Shown here in pieces: positions 1 to 8,093 of a stretch of DNA of 38,994 nucleotides. Position numbers and translations under genes: made by a program. Under the pieces are notes generated by a model that searched no databases, had not been told where the DNA came from, and was given only the letters and a program-made list of their open reading frames with translations. Source of the stretch: Anaerosomatales bacterium (lineage in GTDB: Bacteria; Actinomycetota; Coriobacteriia; Anaerosomatales; Anaerosomataceae); NCBI GenBank assembly GCA_030019445.1, contig JASEEU010000002.1, positions 1 to 38,994 on the forward strand. The letters run 5' to 3'. Every line of letters starts with the position of its first letter. Position 1 is the first letter of the stretch.

Positions 1-22
1 GGCCGCCTCATGTCAGGCGGCC
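1..22. terminator. Hairpin at the window edge, probable terminator
   Basis: An 8-bp perfect inverted repeat (GGCCGCCT / AGGCGGCC) encloses a 6-nt loop. No clear T-run follows on the plus strand, and the other side lies outside the window. It most likely ends a gene to the left, but the transcribed strand cannot be decided. Confidence 0.5.
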
Positions 23-198
23 GGGCCTTCGTACACCACTACCGGGGACGTTAACTCCACAGGTTGTGACAAGAATCACCAGTTTGGAGGAAGCCTGAGA
101 CAACCTGAAGTCGGGGCAGGTCCCGGCGCACGCGCGGGGTCTGGCGCGTGGTAGAGTTGGCAGACGTGATCGCGCCGGGGTGACGAGAGGGGCGGGAC

Positions 199-426
199 AT
201 GGACGACGCACAGCGTGTCGACACGACACGCCGTTCGCCGCTCGGCCAGGCGTTCATCGCTCTGGCGGCGGTCCTGGGCGCGGTGCTGGTGCTGCTCGCG
301 CTCGCTCATGTGTTCATCCGCCCGATCGCTCCGGGGCAGGCGCCGCCGGCAGGGCACTTCGGTGAGCCATGCATCGCGTGCCACTTCGTATCTGACGGCG
401 CCGACACGATCGATGTCGACGAGTGA
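199..426 (+). CDS. Small membrane-anchored mono-heme c-type cytochrome-like protein (75 aa)
   Basis: The protein has a charged N-terminus, one hydrophobic segment (about residues 17-40) and a short C-terminal tail carrying CIACH at residues 58-62. CxxCH is the classical motif for covalent heme c attachment. The topology (N-in, tail outside) would put the motif on the export side, where heme c is attached. No distal Met is visible; His53 is the only other nearby candidate ligand. A strong Shine-Dalgarno (GAGAGGGG) precedes the ATG. The stop overlaps the GTG of the hemolysin III gene (GTGA), which suggests coupling. At 75 aa it is far shorter than normal cytochromes, so it may be an electron-transfer subunit or heme chaperone-like peptide, or the motif may bind another metal. 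The gene is credible; the function is inferred. Confidence 0.6.
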   Translation: MDDAQRVDTTRRSPLGQAFIALAAVLGAVLVLLALAHVFIRPIAPGQAPPAGHFGEPCIACHFVSDGADTIDVDE

Positions 427-1115
427 ACGGACCTGAGATGAACGACACGCTTGCAGCGCCACACGCCTCCGGTCGTCGTGCCGGCTACAGCAAGGGCGAG
501 GAGATCGCGAACGCGATCACCCATGGGACCGGCATCGGTCTCAGCGTCGCGGCGCTCGTGCTGCTGACGACGTTCGGCGCGCTTTCGCACGACGCGTATC
601 GGCTCGCCGGGGGGATCGTATTCGGCGTCACGCTCATCCTGCTCTACGCGGCGTCCACGCTCTACCACGCGATACCGGGCGAGCGCGCGCGGCACGTCTT
701 CAAGGTTCTGGACCACGCGGGCATCTACCTGCTCATCGCGGGGACCTACACCCCGTTCACGCTCGTGACGCTGCGGGACGCGGGGGGCTGGTGGCTCTTC
801 GCCATCGTCTGGAGCCTGGCCGTGGCGGGTGTCTCGCTCGAGGCGTTCTGGGTGTATCGGCCCAAGTGGCTCTCGGCCCTCGTCTACCTGCTCATGGGCT
901 GGCTCGTCATCGTCGCGATCAAGCCGCTGCTCGCCGCCATCTCCGACACCGGGCTCTGGTTGCTCATCTCCGGAGGGCTGGCCTACACCGTCGGCGCGGT
1001 CTTCTACGTGCTGAAGAAGGTGCCCTACTCGCACATGGTCTGGCATCTGTTCGTGCTTGCGGGCAGCACCTGCCACTTCCTGGCCGTGGTGCTCGCGGTC
1101 ATGCCGACAGGCTGA
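423..1115 (+). CDS. Hemolysin III / PAQR family integral membrane protein
   Basis: A protein of about 230 aa with seven predicted membrane segments. It carries the family's histidine-bearing motifs: HGTGIGLS near the first segment, STLYHA after the second and HLFVLAGSTCHF in the last. In the PAQR/HlyIII family these Ser/His/Asp residues form an intramembrane zinc site, probably for hydrolase-type chemistry; the hemolysin name is historical. The GTG at 423 overlaps the upstream stop and could be translationally coupled. An in-frame ATG at 438 is an alternative start, and neither has a strong Shine-Dalgarno. The gene ends 3 nt from the convergent universal-stress gene. Family assignment is firm; physiological substrate unknown. 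Confidence 0.88.
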   Translation: MNGPEMNDTLAAPHASGRRAGYSKGEEIANAITHGTGIGLSVAALVLLTTFGALSHDAYRLAGGIVFGVTLILLYAASTLYHAIPGERARHVFKVLDHAGIYLLIAGTYTPFTLVTLRDAGGWWLFAIVWSLAVAGVSLEAFWVYRPKWLSALVYLLMGWLVIVAIKPLLAAISDTGLWLLISGGLAYTVGAVFYVLKKVPYSHMVWHLFVLAGSTCHFLAVVLAVMPTG

Positions 1116-1118
1116 GCA

Positions 1119-1967
1119 TCAGAGGCGACATCCGGGCGGCACGAGCAGCACGGGGCAACGCGTCTGCTGGACGACGAGGTGGGTCACGCTGCCGAGGGGC
1201 GGCTCCGAGGCGTCATCGCCGTCGGGCGCCATGACCACGAGCGAATACGCGCCGCTGCCCGCGGCCTCGGCCACGAGCTCGTCGGGCGAACCGATGCGGA
1301 TCTCTGTCTCCACCGACTCCACGCCCTTCTCGCGCAGGCGCGCCTCGAGCACCGCGAACCGCTCGGCCGCCTCATCACACCGCAACTCATGCGCGTTACC
1401 GAGGGCGGTGTCGACGACGTGCAGCAGCGTCATCCGTCGGACGCCGCGTGCGGCGAGACCGCCGAGGAGCCGCTCGGCGATGCGAGAACTCGGCGAGAAG
1501 TCGGTCGGGAACAGGATGTGGGCGAGCATCCGGCCGCAGACCTGATCGCTCTGCGAGGCGTCGCCGAGCGCGGGCAGCGAGGCGAGCAGCACAGGGCGTG
1601 TGGCGATGCGGACGAGATCGGAGGAGACGCTTCCCGAGAACGACGTCGTGAACAGTCCCTGCCCACGCGAGCCGACGAGGATCATCCCCGCGTCGTGCTG
1701 ACGGGCGATCTCCTCGATCGCATACGGCGGGTAGCCGAGCTGCATGTCCACGTGCACGGTGATGCCCTGCGCCTCAAGGGCTTCGGCCTGCCGTTCGAAC
1801 GTCAGGCCCGCCGAGGAGCCCGTGTCGACCCCGGTCGCATCCTGGACGTCGATGACATGCACGAGGAACGCCTCACGGACGCCGAGCAGTCCGAGCTGCC
1901 CCGCGCACGCGACGACGCTGTCCGATGACGGAGAGAGATCCGTGCAGATGATGGCGGTAGAGAACAT
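1119..1967 (-). CDS. Tandem universal stress protein (two UspA domains)
   Basis: The 282-aa protein consists of two Usp folds. The first begins at FSTAIICTDLS and ends with a complete nucleotide-binding signature, GSRG then nine residues then GS, so it probably binds ATP. The second begins after HILFPTDFS; its signature region is shortened (APDGDDASEPPLGS) and lacks the first glycine pair, so it has probably lost ATP binding. I chose the ATG at 1967 because GGGGGG lies just upstream and because the promoter at 2009-2036 would start transcription downstream of the longest possible start at 2084. Usp proteins are cytoplasmic stress or energy-status sensors. The gene converges on hemolysin III. 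Confidence 0.88.
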   Translation of the reverse strand: MFSTAIICTDLSPSSDSVVACAGQLGLLGVREAFLVHVIDVQDATGVDTGSSAGLTFERQAEALEAQGITVHVDMQLGYPPYAIEEIARQHDAGMILVGSRGQGLFTTSFSGSVSSDLVRIATRPVLLASLPALGDASQSDQVCGRMLAHILFPTDFSPSSRIAERLLGGLAARGVRRMTLLHVVDTALGNAHELRCDEAAERFAVLEARLREKGVESVETEIRIGSPDELVAEAAGSGAYSLVVMAPDGDDASEPPLGSVTHLVVQQTRCPVLLVPPGCRL

Positions 1968-2008
1968 GCGCCCCCCGCGGCGCCGAATGCCGTCATGTCG
2001 TGGCGGAG

Positions 2009-2036
2009 AGTATACGCGACACGCCCGCCGGGTCAA
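2009..2036 (-). promoter_or_regulatory. Sigma-70-type promoter of the universal stress gene
   Basis: On the minus strand, TTGACC (2031-2036) and TATACT (2009-2014) are separated by 16 bp. Transcription would start near 2002, about 35 nt upstream of the ATG at 1967. Confidence 0.75.
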
Positions 2037-2092
2037 CGTCCTGTTCCCGGAGGGACGCTGCGCGCCCGCGTGCGCACGACCCACGCCGCAGT

Positions 2093-2785
2093 TCAGTTGC
2101 CGTAGAAGGGCCGGTCGCGGTCACCGGAGTTGCTGTAACCGCGGTCCTCCCAGTAGCCTCCGGGGTCGGGATCGTCGCTCAGCTCGATCTCCTCTACCCA
2201 CTTGACCCACTTGTAGCCCCACTTCTGCTCGGCGACCAGCTGGAACGGGAAGCCGCGCTCTTTCGGGAGCGGCACGCCGTTCATGCCGTAGGCGAGCAGG
2301 ATGTCGTTCTCGCGGATGTAGTCCAGCGGGACCCACGTGTAGTAGCCGTCAGCGGCACGCAGGATCACCGTCTGGGCATCGTCCTCGGCCCCGGAGGCGT
2401 CCACGATGTCGGCGAGCAGCACGCCCTGCCAGAGGATCGTGACGCTCCACCCCTCGACGCAGTCGAGCCGCACGAGCTTCTCGTACGAGGGGAACGTCCC
2501 GGCCACGTCCTCATACGCATACGTGCGCTCCTCCTCGACCAGACCCGTGACGCGCAACCGGTACGTCTCGACGTCCACATCCTGCGGTCCGGCGATGGAG
2601 TTCTCGCGAAAGTCGGCAAGCGCGCTGAGCTGCTCGCCTTCGTACTCGGTGACGACGACGTCGCCAAGACGCGCCGGCACCTCCACGAGATCAGGGGCGG
2701 GCTCCGGCTCGTCGGAGGCCGTGGAGCAGCCTGACGACAGCAGGAGCACCGCAAGCACCAGCGCTATCACTCGAGCGGTCCGCAT
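2093..2785 (-). CDS. Molybdopterin-dependent oxidoreductase-like lipoprotein (sulfite-oxidase fold)
   Basis: A 230-aa protein. Residues 1-20 form a lipoprotein signal ending in the lipobox LSSGC, with Cys20 as the lipidation site. The rest matches the molybdopterin-binding domain of the sulfite oxidase/YedY family: RLDCVEGWS places the molybdenum-ligating Cys at 109, and the family's C-terminal KWVKWVEEIEL is present. It is expected on the outer face of the membrane, reducing or oxidising a small S- or N-oxide; the substrate cannot be told. The signal has no twin-arginine motif, which is odd because folded Moco enzymes are usually Tat exported. No partner heme subunit is adjacent, although a mini-cytochrome is encoded 2 kb away. 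It is divergent from the ABC exporter. Confidence 0.82.
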   Translation of the reverse strand: MRTARVIALVLAVLLLSSGCSTASDEPEPAPDLVEVPARLGDVVVTEYEGEQLSALADFRENSIAGPQDVDVETYRLRVTGLVEEERTYAYEDVAGTFPSYEKLVRLDCVEGWSVTILWQGVLLADIVDASGAEDDAQTVILRAADGYYTWVPLDYIRENDILLAYGMNGVPLPKERGFPFQLVAEQKWGYKWVKWVEEIELSDDPDPGGYWEDRGYSNSGDRDRPFYGN

Positions 2786-2815
2786 GTCGTCGCCTGTCGT
2801 CGCCGTGCTGTCCAG

Positions 2816-2824
2816 TGGTATCTT
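2816..2824 (+). promoter_or_regulatory. Possible extended -10 promoter of the ABC exporter operon
   Basis: TGGTATCTT has the extended -10 form TGnTAnnnT and lies about 42 bp upstream of the GTG start at 2866. No good -35 element is visible, so this is tentative. Confidence 0.35.
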
Positions 2825-2865
2825 CCCAAGAGTGCCCAGGTACGCTCCGACGGGAGGGGTTCGGC

Positions 2866-3591
2866 GTGGGGGATGTGCTCGAGGTCCGTGGTCTGCGGAA
2901 GTCGTACGGCAAGCACGAGGCGGTCAAGGGCATCGACTTCTCGGTAGCCGAGAACGAGATCTTCGCGCTCATCGGCCCGAACGGCGCCGGCAAGACGACC
3001 ACGCTGCGCATCGTGGCGACGATCCTGCAACCGAGCGCGGGTTCCGTCATCGTCGACGGCCTGGACGTGGAGCGCGACGCCGTCAAAGTGCGCGAGCGCA
3101 TCGCGTACCTGCCCGAAGAGGCGGGAGCGTACAAGAACCTCACGGGGCGCGACTACCTGCGTTTCGCGGCGGAGATCTACTTCGCCGAGAAGGACCGCCA
3201 GCGCGAGGCGATCGAGACCGCGTCGACGCTTGCCGGGCTCGGTGATCGTCTCGGCGACAAGCTCGGCTCGTACAGCAAGGGCATGACGCGCAAGCTGCTG
3301 CTGGCGCGCACGATCATGACCCGGCCGCGCCTGGCGATCCTCGACGAGCCGACCTCGGGCCTCGACGTGCTGAACGGCCTCGAGGTACGCAGGACGATCA
3401 AGCAGTACGCCCGCGACGGCCAGATGGGCGTCTTGCTCTCGAGCCACAACATGCTTGAGATCGAGTTCCTCTCGGACCGTGTCGGCATCATCCACGAGGG
3501 CGTGCTGCACGAAGTGGGCACGCCGGCCGAGCTGAAGGAGCGGTACGGCGCCGCCAACCTGGAAGACGTCTTCGCGGAGGTGGCCCGATGA
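2866..3591 (+). CDS. ABC transporter ATP-binding protein, NatA-like
   Basis: A 241-aa nucleotide-binding subunit. Walker A is GPNGAGKTTT, the signature is the YSKGM form typical of NatA/ABC-2 exporters, Walker B is LAILDEPTSGLD, and the switch is SSHNMLEIE. GTG at 2866 is chosen because GGGAGGGG lies 6 nt upstream; the reading frame extends further upstream but without a ribosome site. The stop overlaps the permease start (ATGA). It energises the following permease on the cytoplasmic side of the membrane. The family exports Na+, drugs or other substrates; the substrate cannot be read from the sequence. Confidence 0.92.
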   Translation: MGDVLEVRGLRKSYGKHEAVKGIDFSVAENEIFALIGPNGAGKTTTLRIVATILQPSAGSVIVDGLDVERDAVKVRERIAYLPEEAGAYKNLTGRDYLRFAAEIYFAEKDRQREAIETASTLAGLGDRLGDKLGSYSKGMTRKLLLARTIMTRPRLAILDEPTSGLDVLNGLEVRRTIKQYARDGQMGVLLSSHNMLEIEFLSDRVGIIHEGVLHEVGTPAELKERYGAANLEDVFAEVAR

Positions 3592-4901
3592 GAGCCTTCA
3601 TGGTGCTGCTCCGCAAGGAGATCAAGGAGCTGCTCACGTTCCAGATGCTCGTGCCGTTCGCGATCACCGTCCTCGTCTTCGTCTTCATCGGCAACGTGAT
3701 CGGCGGCGAGACCGGAGACGCGTCGGCGCCGACACCGGTGACGGTCGTCGACCTGGACGCCAGTCAGGGATCGACCCTCGTCGTCCAGGCCATCGAGCAG
3801 GCGGGCTTCGACGTGAGACCGTCCGACGCTTCGCCCGAGGTCGCGATCGAAGCGCTCAAGGCCGAGGATGCCGAGACGTCCTTCCTCGTCGTGATCCCTG
3901 CGGGCTTCGGCGAGACGCTGCTCGCGGGAGAGCGGCCCGCCCTGGACGCGTACTCGGCCATCCGCAACTTCTCGTTCACCGGCGCGCAGGACGCCGCGTT
4001 GCTCGAGGGCGCGATCGGGAGCGCCGGCACCTCGGTGGGCCACGCGTTGCTCGAGCGCGAGGCGCCCGGCCTGGACCCCGCTGTGATCGAGCGCCCGATC
4101 GTAGTGACCGACCACGTCATCGTCGGCGGCAAGTCGGCCGAGGGATCCCCGGCCGAGGTGGTCGCGTTCATCAGCCAGCAGACGACGTTCATCCCGATCA
4201 TCCTGTTCCTCGTGATCGTCTTCGCCGCGCAGATGATCGCGGGTGCCATCGCCTCCGAGAAGGAGAACAAGACGCTCGAGACACTGCTGGCCATGCCGGT
4301 TGGTCGTGGCGCGCTCGTGACCGCCAAGATGCTCGCGGCGGCGACGATCGCGCTGCTCTCGGCGGGCGCGTACATGGCGGGGATGCTCTATTACATGCGC
4401 AACATCCAGGAGAGCTTCGGCGCGGGCACCGGGCCGACGGCGACCGGCAGCGCCGCGCTCGAGCAGCTTGGATTGAGCCTCGGCGTGGGTGACTGGGTCC
4501 TGCTCGGCCTGACGGTCTTCGTCGCCATCCTCGTGGCGCTCGCCGTCGCCATCGTGCTCGGCGGTTTCGCGGACAACGTGCGTGCGGCGCAGTCGTTGCT
4601 CGCCCCGCTCATGCTCCTGCTGATGATCCCGTACTTCCTCGTGCTCTTCCTCGATGTGAGCACGGTGTCGCCGCTGCTGCGCTACCTGATCTACGCCATC
4701 CCGTTCAGCCATCCGTTCATGGCGGGTCCCAATCTGTTCCTCGACAACTACGCGATGGTCTGGTTCGGCATCGCGTATGAGACCGTGTGGTTCCTCGTGT
4801 TCGTCGTCATCGCCGCGAGGATCTTCTCGTCCGATCGCATCCTCACGATGAAGCTCGACCTGGGGAAGAAACGAAGCAGACGCTCGGGTCGTATCGCATA
4901 G
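3588..4901 (+). CDS. ABC-2 type permease, NatB-like
   Basis: The 437-aa permease has one N-terminal membrane segment (about residues 20-37) and a large extracytoplasmic domain (about 45-195). Five to six further segments follow, with the conserved loop EKENKTLETLLAMPV characteristic of ABC-2/NatB permeases. It ends in a basic tail (KKRSRRSGR). It overlaps the ATPase gene by 4 nt and must form the export complex with it. NatAB systems of this architecture export Na+; drug or lipid export is equally possible. The gene is complete. Confidence 0.9.
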   Translation: MRAFMVLLRKEIKELLTFQMLVPFAITVLVFVFIGNVIGGETGDASAPTPVTVVDLDASQGSTLVVQAIEQAGFDVRPSDASPEVAIEALKAEDAETSFLVVIPAGFGETLLAGERPALDAYSAIRNFSFTGAQDAALLEGAIGSAGTSVGHALLEREAPGLDPAVIERPIVVTDHVIVGGKSAEGSPAEVVAFISQQTTFIPIILFLVIVFAAQMIAGAIASEKENKTLETLLAMPVGRGALVTAKMLAAATIALLSAGAYMAGMLYYMRNIQESFGAGTGPTATGSAALEQLGLSLGVGDWVLLGLTVFVAILVALAVAIVLGGFADNVRAAQSLLAPLMLLLMIPYFLVLFLDVSTVSPLLRYLIYAIPFSHPFMAGPNLFLDNYAMVWFGIAYETVWFLVFVVIAARIFSSDRILTMKLDLGKKRSRRSGRIA

Positions 4902-4917
4902 GGAAGGACCGCGACGG

Positions 4918-7002
4918 ATGGACGATCGATCCGGTTCAGCCGAGGAGTACCGGCAGCTGTTCGCAGCGAGCCCGTACGCGTTGCTCGTGTGCGACCAGGA
5001 GACGGGCGCCATCCGCGAGGCGAACGAGGCGGCGCAGACGCTGTTCTCGGCCTCGCGCGACGACCTCGCCGGCATGCTTGTGCGGGACCTCGTGATAGCC
5101 GAGGAGCGCGAGCGCTTCTCGGCGGTCTGCGAGAGCGCCACCGAGCGGTCGGCGCCGAGCGGGCCGTGGCGATTCGGACCCGCGGGCCGGGAATTCTCGG
5201 GCGCGGTCGTCTCGCGGCTCATCGGACCGGCCGGCGCGCGGCTGCTCGTGATGGGGGTCGAGGACATCACCGAGCGCCTTGCGCGTGACGCGCAGCTTGC
5301 GGCGAGCGAGGAGCGGTACCGCACCGCGGTCGAAGGCGCCAAGGACGGCATCTGGGACTGGGACCTCACCGATGACGCCGTGTTCTTCTCGGCCAGATGG
5401 AAGCGCATCCTCGGATACGAGGACGATGAGATCGGCACCGGTCCCGATGAGTGGTTCGGGCGCGTCCACCCCGAAGACATCGAAGGCTTGCGCTTCGAGA
5501 TCGACCTCCACGTGCAGGGTGTCACGCCGCACCTCGAGTACGAGTACCGCATGCGACACAAGGACGGCAGTTGGCGATGGGTGCTCACGCGGGGCGTCGC
5601 GTTCAGGACGGACGGGGTCGCGGTGCGCATCGCGGGCTCGCAGACCGACGTGACCGAGCGCAAGCAGGCCGAGGACCGCCTCGTGCATGACGCGCTCTAT
5701 GACCACCTCACGACGCTCGCCAACCGCTCGCTCTTCCTCGACCGCGTCGGCTTTCTGAGCGCGCGAGCGCGCCGATCGGCGGCGTACACGTTCGCGGCGC
5801 TCGTCATCGATGTCGACCGCTTCAAGCTCATCAACGAGACGCGCGGCCAGGGCGTCGGCGACGAGGTGCTCGTGGAGACAGCGCGGCGCCTCGCGGAGGC
5901 GGGGCGCACCACCGACACGGTCGCGCGGTTGGGCGCCGACGAGTTCGGCGTGCTCATGGACGGGCTCGAGGACTTCACGGAGGCGTCGCACGCCGCCGAG
6001 GAGATCCTGGAGGCGCTCCGCGACCCGATCGAGACCACCGATGGCGAGCCGCTCTCGGTCACCGGCAGCATCGGCATCGCCGTCAGCACCGGCGAGTCGT
6101 GCGTCGGCGAGGAGATCCTGCGCAACGCGGACATCGCGATGCATCGCGCCAAGGCCGCCGGCGGCAACCGCTACGAGGTCTTCGACGCATGGATGCACCA
6201 GGAGGCGATCACGCACGCGCGCACCGAGCGTGAGCTCCGGCGGGCGATCGACGACGGCGAGCTGGAGCTCCACTACCAGCCCATCGTGTCCATGGACGAC
6301 GGCGTGATCCGCGGTGCGGAGGCGCTCGTCCGATGGCGTCATCCGGAGCAGGGCTTGCTCTTCCCCGGAGCGTTCATCCCGGTGGCCGAGGAGAGCGGGC
6401 TCGTCGCTCCGCTCGGCGAGTGGGTCATGCGCGAGGCGTGCCGCCAGAACGCGGCCTGGCGAGCGGAAGGGCTGCCCGCGATCTCGATCTCGGTGAACCT
6501 CTCGGCGCACCAGTTCCGCTCGGCGACGCTCAAACCGCTCGTCCGCTCGGCGCTCGACGATGCGGCGCTGCCCGGCGACGCGCTCACGGTGGAGCTCACC
6601 GAGAGCGTCGTCATGTCGGACCCGGAAGAGGCGATGGCGGTGATGGCCGATCTCGAGGACCTCGGGGTCAGTCTCGCGATGGACGACTTCGGCACGGGGT
6701 ACTCCTCACTGGGCTACCTCAAGCGATTCCGCTTCGGCTCTCTCAAGATCGACCGGTCGTTCATCCAGGACGTCGACGAGGACGCGCAGAGCGCATCGCT
6801 CGTCGCCGCGGTCATCGGGCTCAGCCACAGCTTCCGCGCGCGCGCCGTCGGCGAGGGCGTGGAGACCGTCGACCAGCTCTCCTATCTGCGGCTGCTGCGT
6901 TGCGACATGGCGCAGGGCTACCTGTTCAGCCGTCCGGTGCCCGCGCACGACTTCGCCCAGCTCCTCGCCCGGCCCCCCGACTGGACGCCCCTTCTGCGCT
7001 GA
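4918..7002 (+). CDS. PAS-PAS-GGDEF-EAL protein, probable cyclic-di-GMP phosphodiesterase
   Basis: The 694-aa protein has no membrane segment. The order is PAS (about 5-120), PAS with PAC (about 130-250), GGDEF (about 260-415) and EAL (about 430-690). The GGDEF signature reads GADEF, so cyclase activity is doubtful; such domains often bind GTP as a regulator. The EAL domain keeps its catalytic set: EALVRW, NLSAHQF, the Glu of ELTES, DDFGTGYSSL, LKIDRSF and EGVET. Net activity is therefore probably cyclic-di-GMP hydrolysis controlled by the PAS sensors, whose ligand is unknown. The ATG has GGGAAGG upstream and follows the ABC permease by 16 nt, so it may be co-transcribed. It is one of three candidate cyclic-di-GMP-degrading proteins in the window. 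Confidence 0.93.
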   Translation: MDDRSGSAEEYRQLFAASPYALLVCDQETGAIREANEAAQTLFSASRDDLAGMLVRDLVIAEERERFSAVCESATERSAPSGPWRFGPAGREFSGAVVSRLIGPAGARLLVMGVEDITERLARDAQLAASEERYRTAVEGAKDGIWDWDLTDDAVFFSARWKRILGYEDDEIGTGPDEWFGRVHPEDIEGLRFEIDLHVQGVTPHLEYEYRMRHKDGSWRWVLTRGVAFRTDGVAVRIAGSQTDVTERKQAEDRLVHDALYDHLTTLANRSLFLDRVGFLSARARRSAAYTFAALVIDVDRFKLINETRGQGVGDEVLVETARRLAEAGRTTDTVARLGADEFGVLMDGLEDFTEASHAAEEILEALRDPIETTDGEPLSVTGSIGIAVSTGESCVGEEILRNADIAMHRAKAAGGNRYEVFDAWMHQEAITHARTERELRRAIDDGELELHYQPIVSMDDGVIRGAEALVRWRHPEQGLLFPGAFIPVAEESGLVAPLGEWVMREACRQNAAWRAEGLPAISISVNLSAHQFRSATLKPLVRSALDDAALPGDALTVELTESVVMSDPEEAMAVMADLEDLGVSLAMDDFGTGYSSLGYLKRFRFGSLKIDRSFIQDVDEDAQSASLVAAVIGLSHSFRARAVGEGVETVDQLSYLRLLRCDMAQGYLFSRPVPAHDFAQLLARPPDWTPLLR

Positions 7003-7116
7003 TGCCACGGGGGTCGGTCGCCTCGGCTGCGGGTGCGACGCTCGCTCCGCGGGGTGAGGGGTATACACAGCCCAAAGACCGTTGGGCCGCAGGGCCTCTT
7101 GGGAGGGAGAGCATCC

Positions 7117-7518
7117 ATGGAGCTCATGGCCAGGGTGTGCAAGACGGAGCGCATGAACTTCGAGCGGCTGTTCGCTCGGCTGTTCGTCGCGGCGGGAGGG
7201 CTGTTCTGGGCCGTCGCCGTGTTCGCGGGCGATGTCGCCTACCTCGACGAGAGCGCGATGGAAGGCATCTCATCCGCCGTCATCCCGCTCGTGATCGCCA
7301 TCGCCGCGCTCGCGGTCGGATGGTTCTATGAGACGCTTGCGGGGCTCCTGCTGCTCGTCGGGGCGGGAGGCGCCGTCGTGTGGGGTCTCGTCGCCGGATG
7401 GGGAGACGCCGGGATCTGGTGGCTGATGATCGCCGTTCTTATCGCCCCGATGGTCATCGCGGCGCTGCTCTTCCTCGCGGCGGCGCGGATGCAACGCATC
7501 TGTCAGCTCGAAGAGTGA
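7117..7518 (+). CDS. Small integral membrane protein of unknown function
   Basis: A 133-aa protein. A short amphipathic N-terminus precedes four hydrophobic segments (about residues 20-38, 50-68, 70-90 and 97-118), and it ends in a charged tail. I do not recognise a family. ATG at 7117 follows the purine-rich Shine-Dalgarno GGGAGGGAGAG at close spacing; a later in-frame ATG (7153) is possible. It stands alone in a 114-bp/215-bp intergenic setting after the EAL protein. Codon use looks like its neighbours, so the gene is probably real. No function proposed. Confidence 0.7.
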   Translation: MELMARVCKTERMNFERLFARLFVAAGGLFWAVAVFAGDVAYLDESAMEGISSAVIPLVIAIAALAVGWFYETLAGLLLLVGAGGAVVWGLVAGWGDAGIWWLMIAVLIAPMVIAALLFLAAARMQRICQLEE

Positions 7519-7733
7519 CCGTCCACCTCGACCGGGGCCGAGCACGGGCTTTGCCGTTCATCGAGCCGATGGTCGTGGTGCGATACCGTTCAGAACGCGG
7601 AAGCTGCCGTTGACCCTCCGCCGATGGGCTGGTTGGTGGGCATACGGTACACTTTGGATGGTCGGTCAGGTCGCGCCCCGGCCCTGAGGGGGCCTGAAGC
7701 GACCCGGTGTCGATGGTGGGGAAGGGCAGGCGC

Positions 7734-8087
7734 GTGTACGATCTCGAGGGCGTACTCGGCCCGTCGGTGATGGACTTCGTGGAACACCATGTCCGCTCAT
7801 TGCTGACGTGGGACATACTCGTGTTCTACCACCGGAACCCCGAGGCGGTGCTCGACATCGAGGGACTCGCCTCGCGACTCGGGCGTCGGGTCGATGAGCT
7901 CGAGCCTGAGATCGACGCGCTGTGCGAGGGGCGCATCCTCTCCCGCGCGGGCGGCCTCATCCGCTACAAGCCGACTCCGGAGATGCGCGAGACCGTCGCG
8001 GACTTCGTCGAGAGCTGTCAGGAGCGCGGTCGACGTCTCGCGCTCATCGCGCTCGTGCTCCACAAGATCAACCCGCACGGCGCCTAG
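7734..8087 (+). CDS. Small winged-helix-like protein of unknown function
   Basis: About 117 aa and soluble. The central part (DIEGLASRLGRRVDELEPEI...) reads like a winged-helix DNA-binding domain: two helices, then a turn and LIRYKP as the wing. The preceding WDILVFYHRNPEAVLD resembles the first helix of MarR/ArsR-like folds, and a helical tail follows. GTG at 7734 is preferred because a GGGGAAGGGCAGG stretch lies just upstream; ATG 7713 or GTG 7707 in frame are alternatives. It converges on the HD-GYP gene with 6 nt between stops. It could regulate the neighbouring HEAT/HD-GYP operon, but nothing in the sequence proves it. Confidence 0.68.
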   Translation: MYDLEGVLGPSVMDFVEHHVRSLLTWDILVFYHRNPEAVLDIEGLASRLGRRVDELEPEIDALCEGRILSRAGGLIRYKPTPEMRETVADFVESCQERGRRLALIALVLHKINPHGA

Positions 8088-8093
8088 CAGACG

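Noticed and set aside
306-1076. 256-aa minus-strand open frame
   Set aside because: Antisense to hemolysin III; composition dominated by Arg/Asp/Glu/His, typical of high-GC shadow frames.
3177-5663. 828-aa minus-strand open frame
   Set aside because: Antisense to the ABC exporter and EAL genes; low-complexity Arg/Ser/Glu/His content and no family match.
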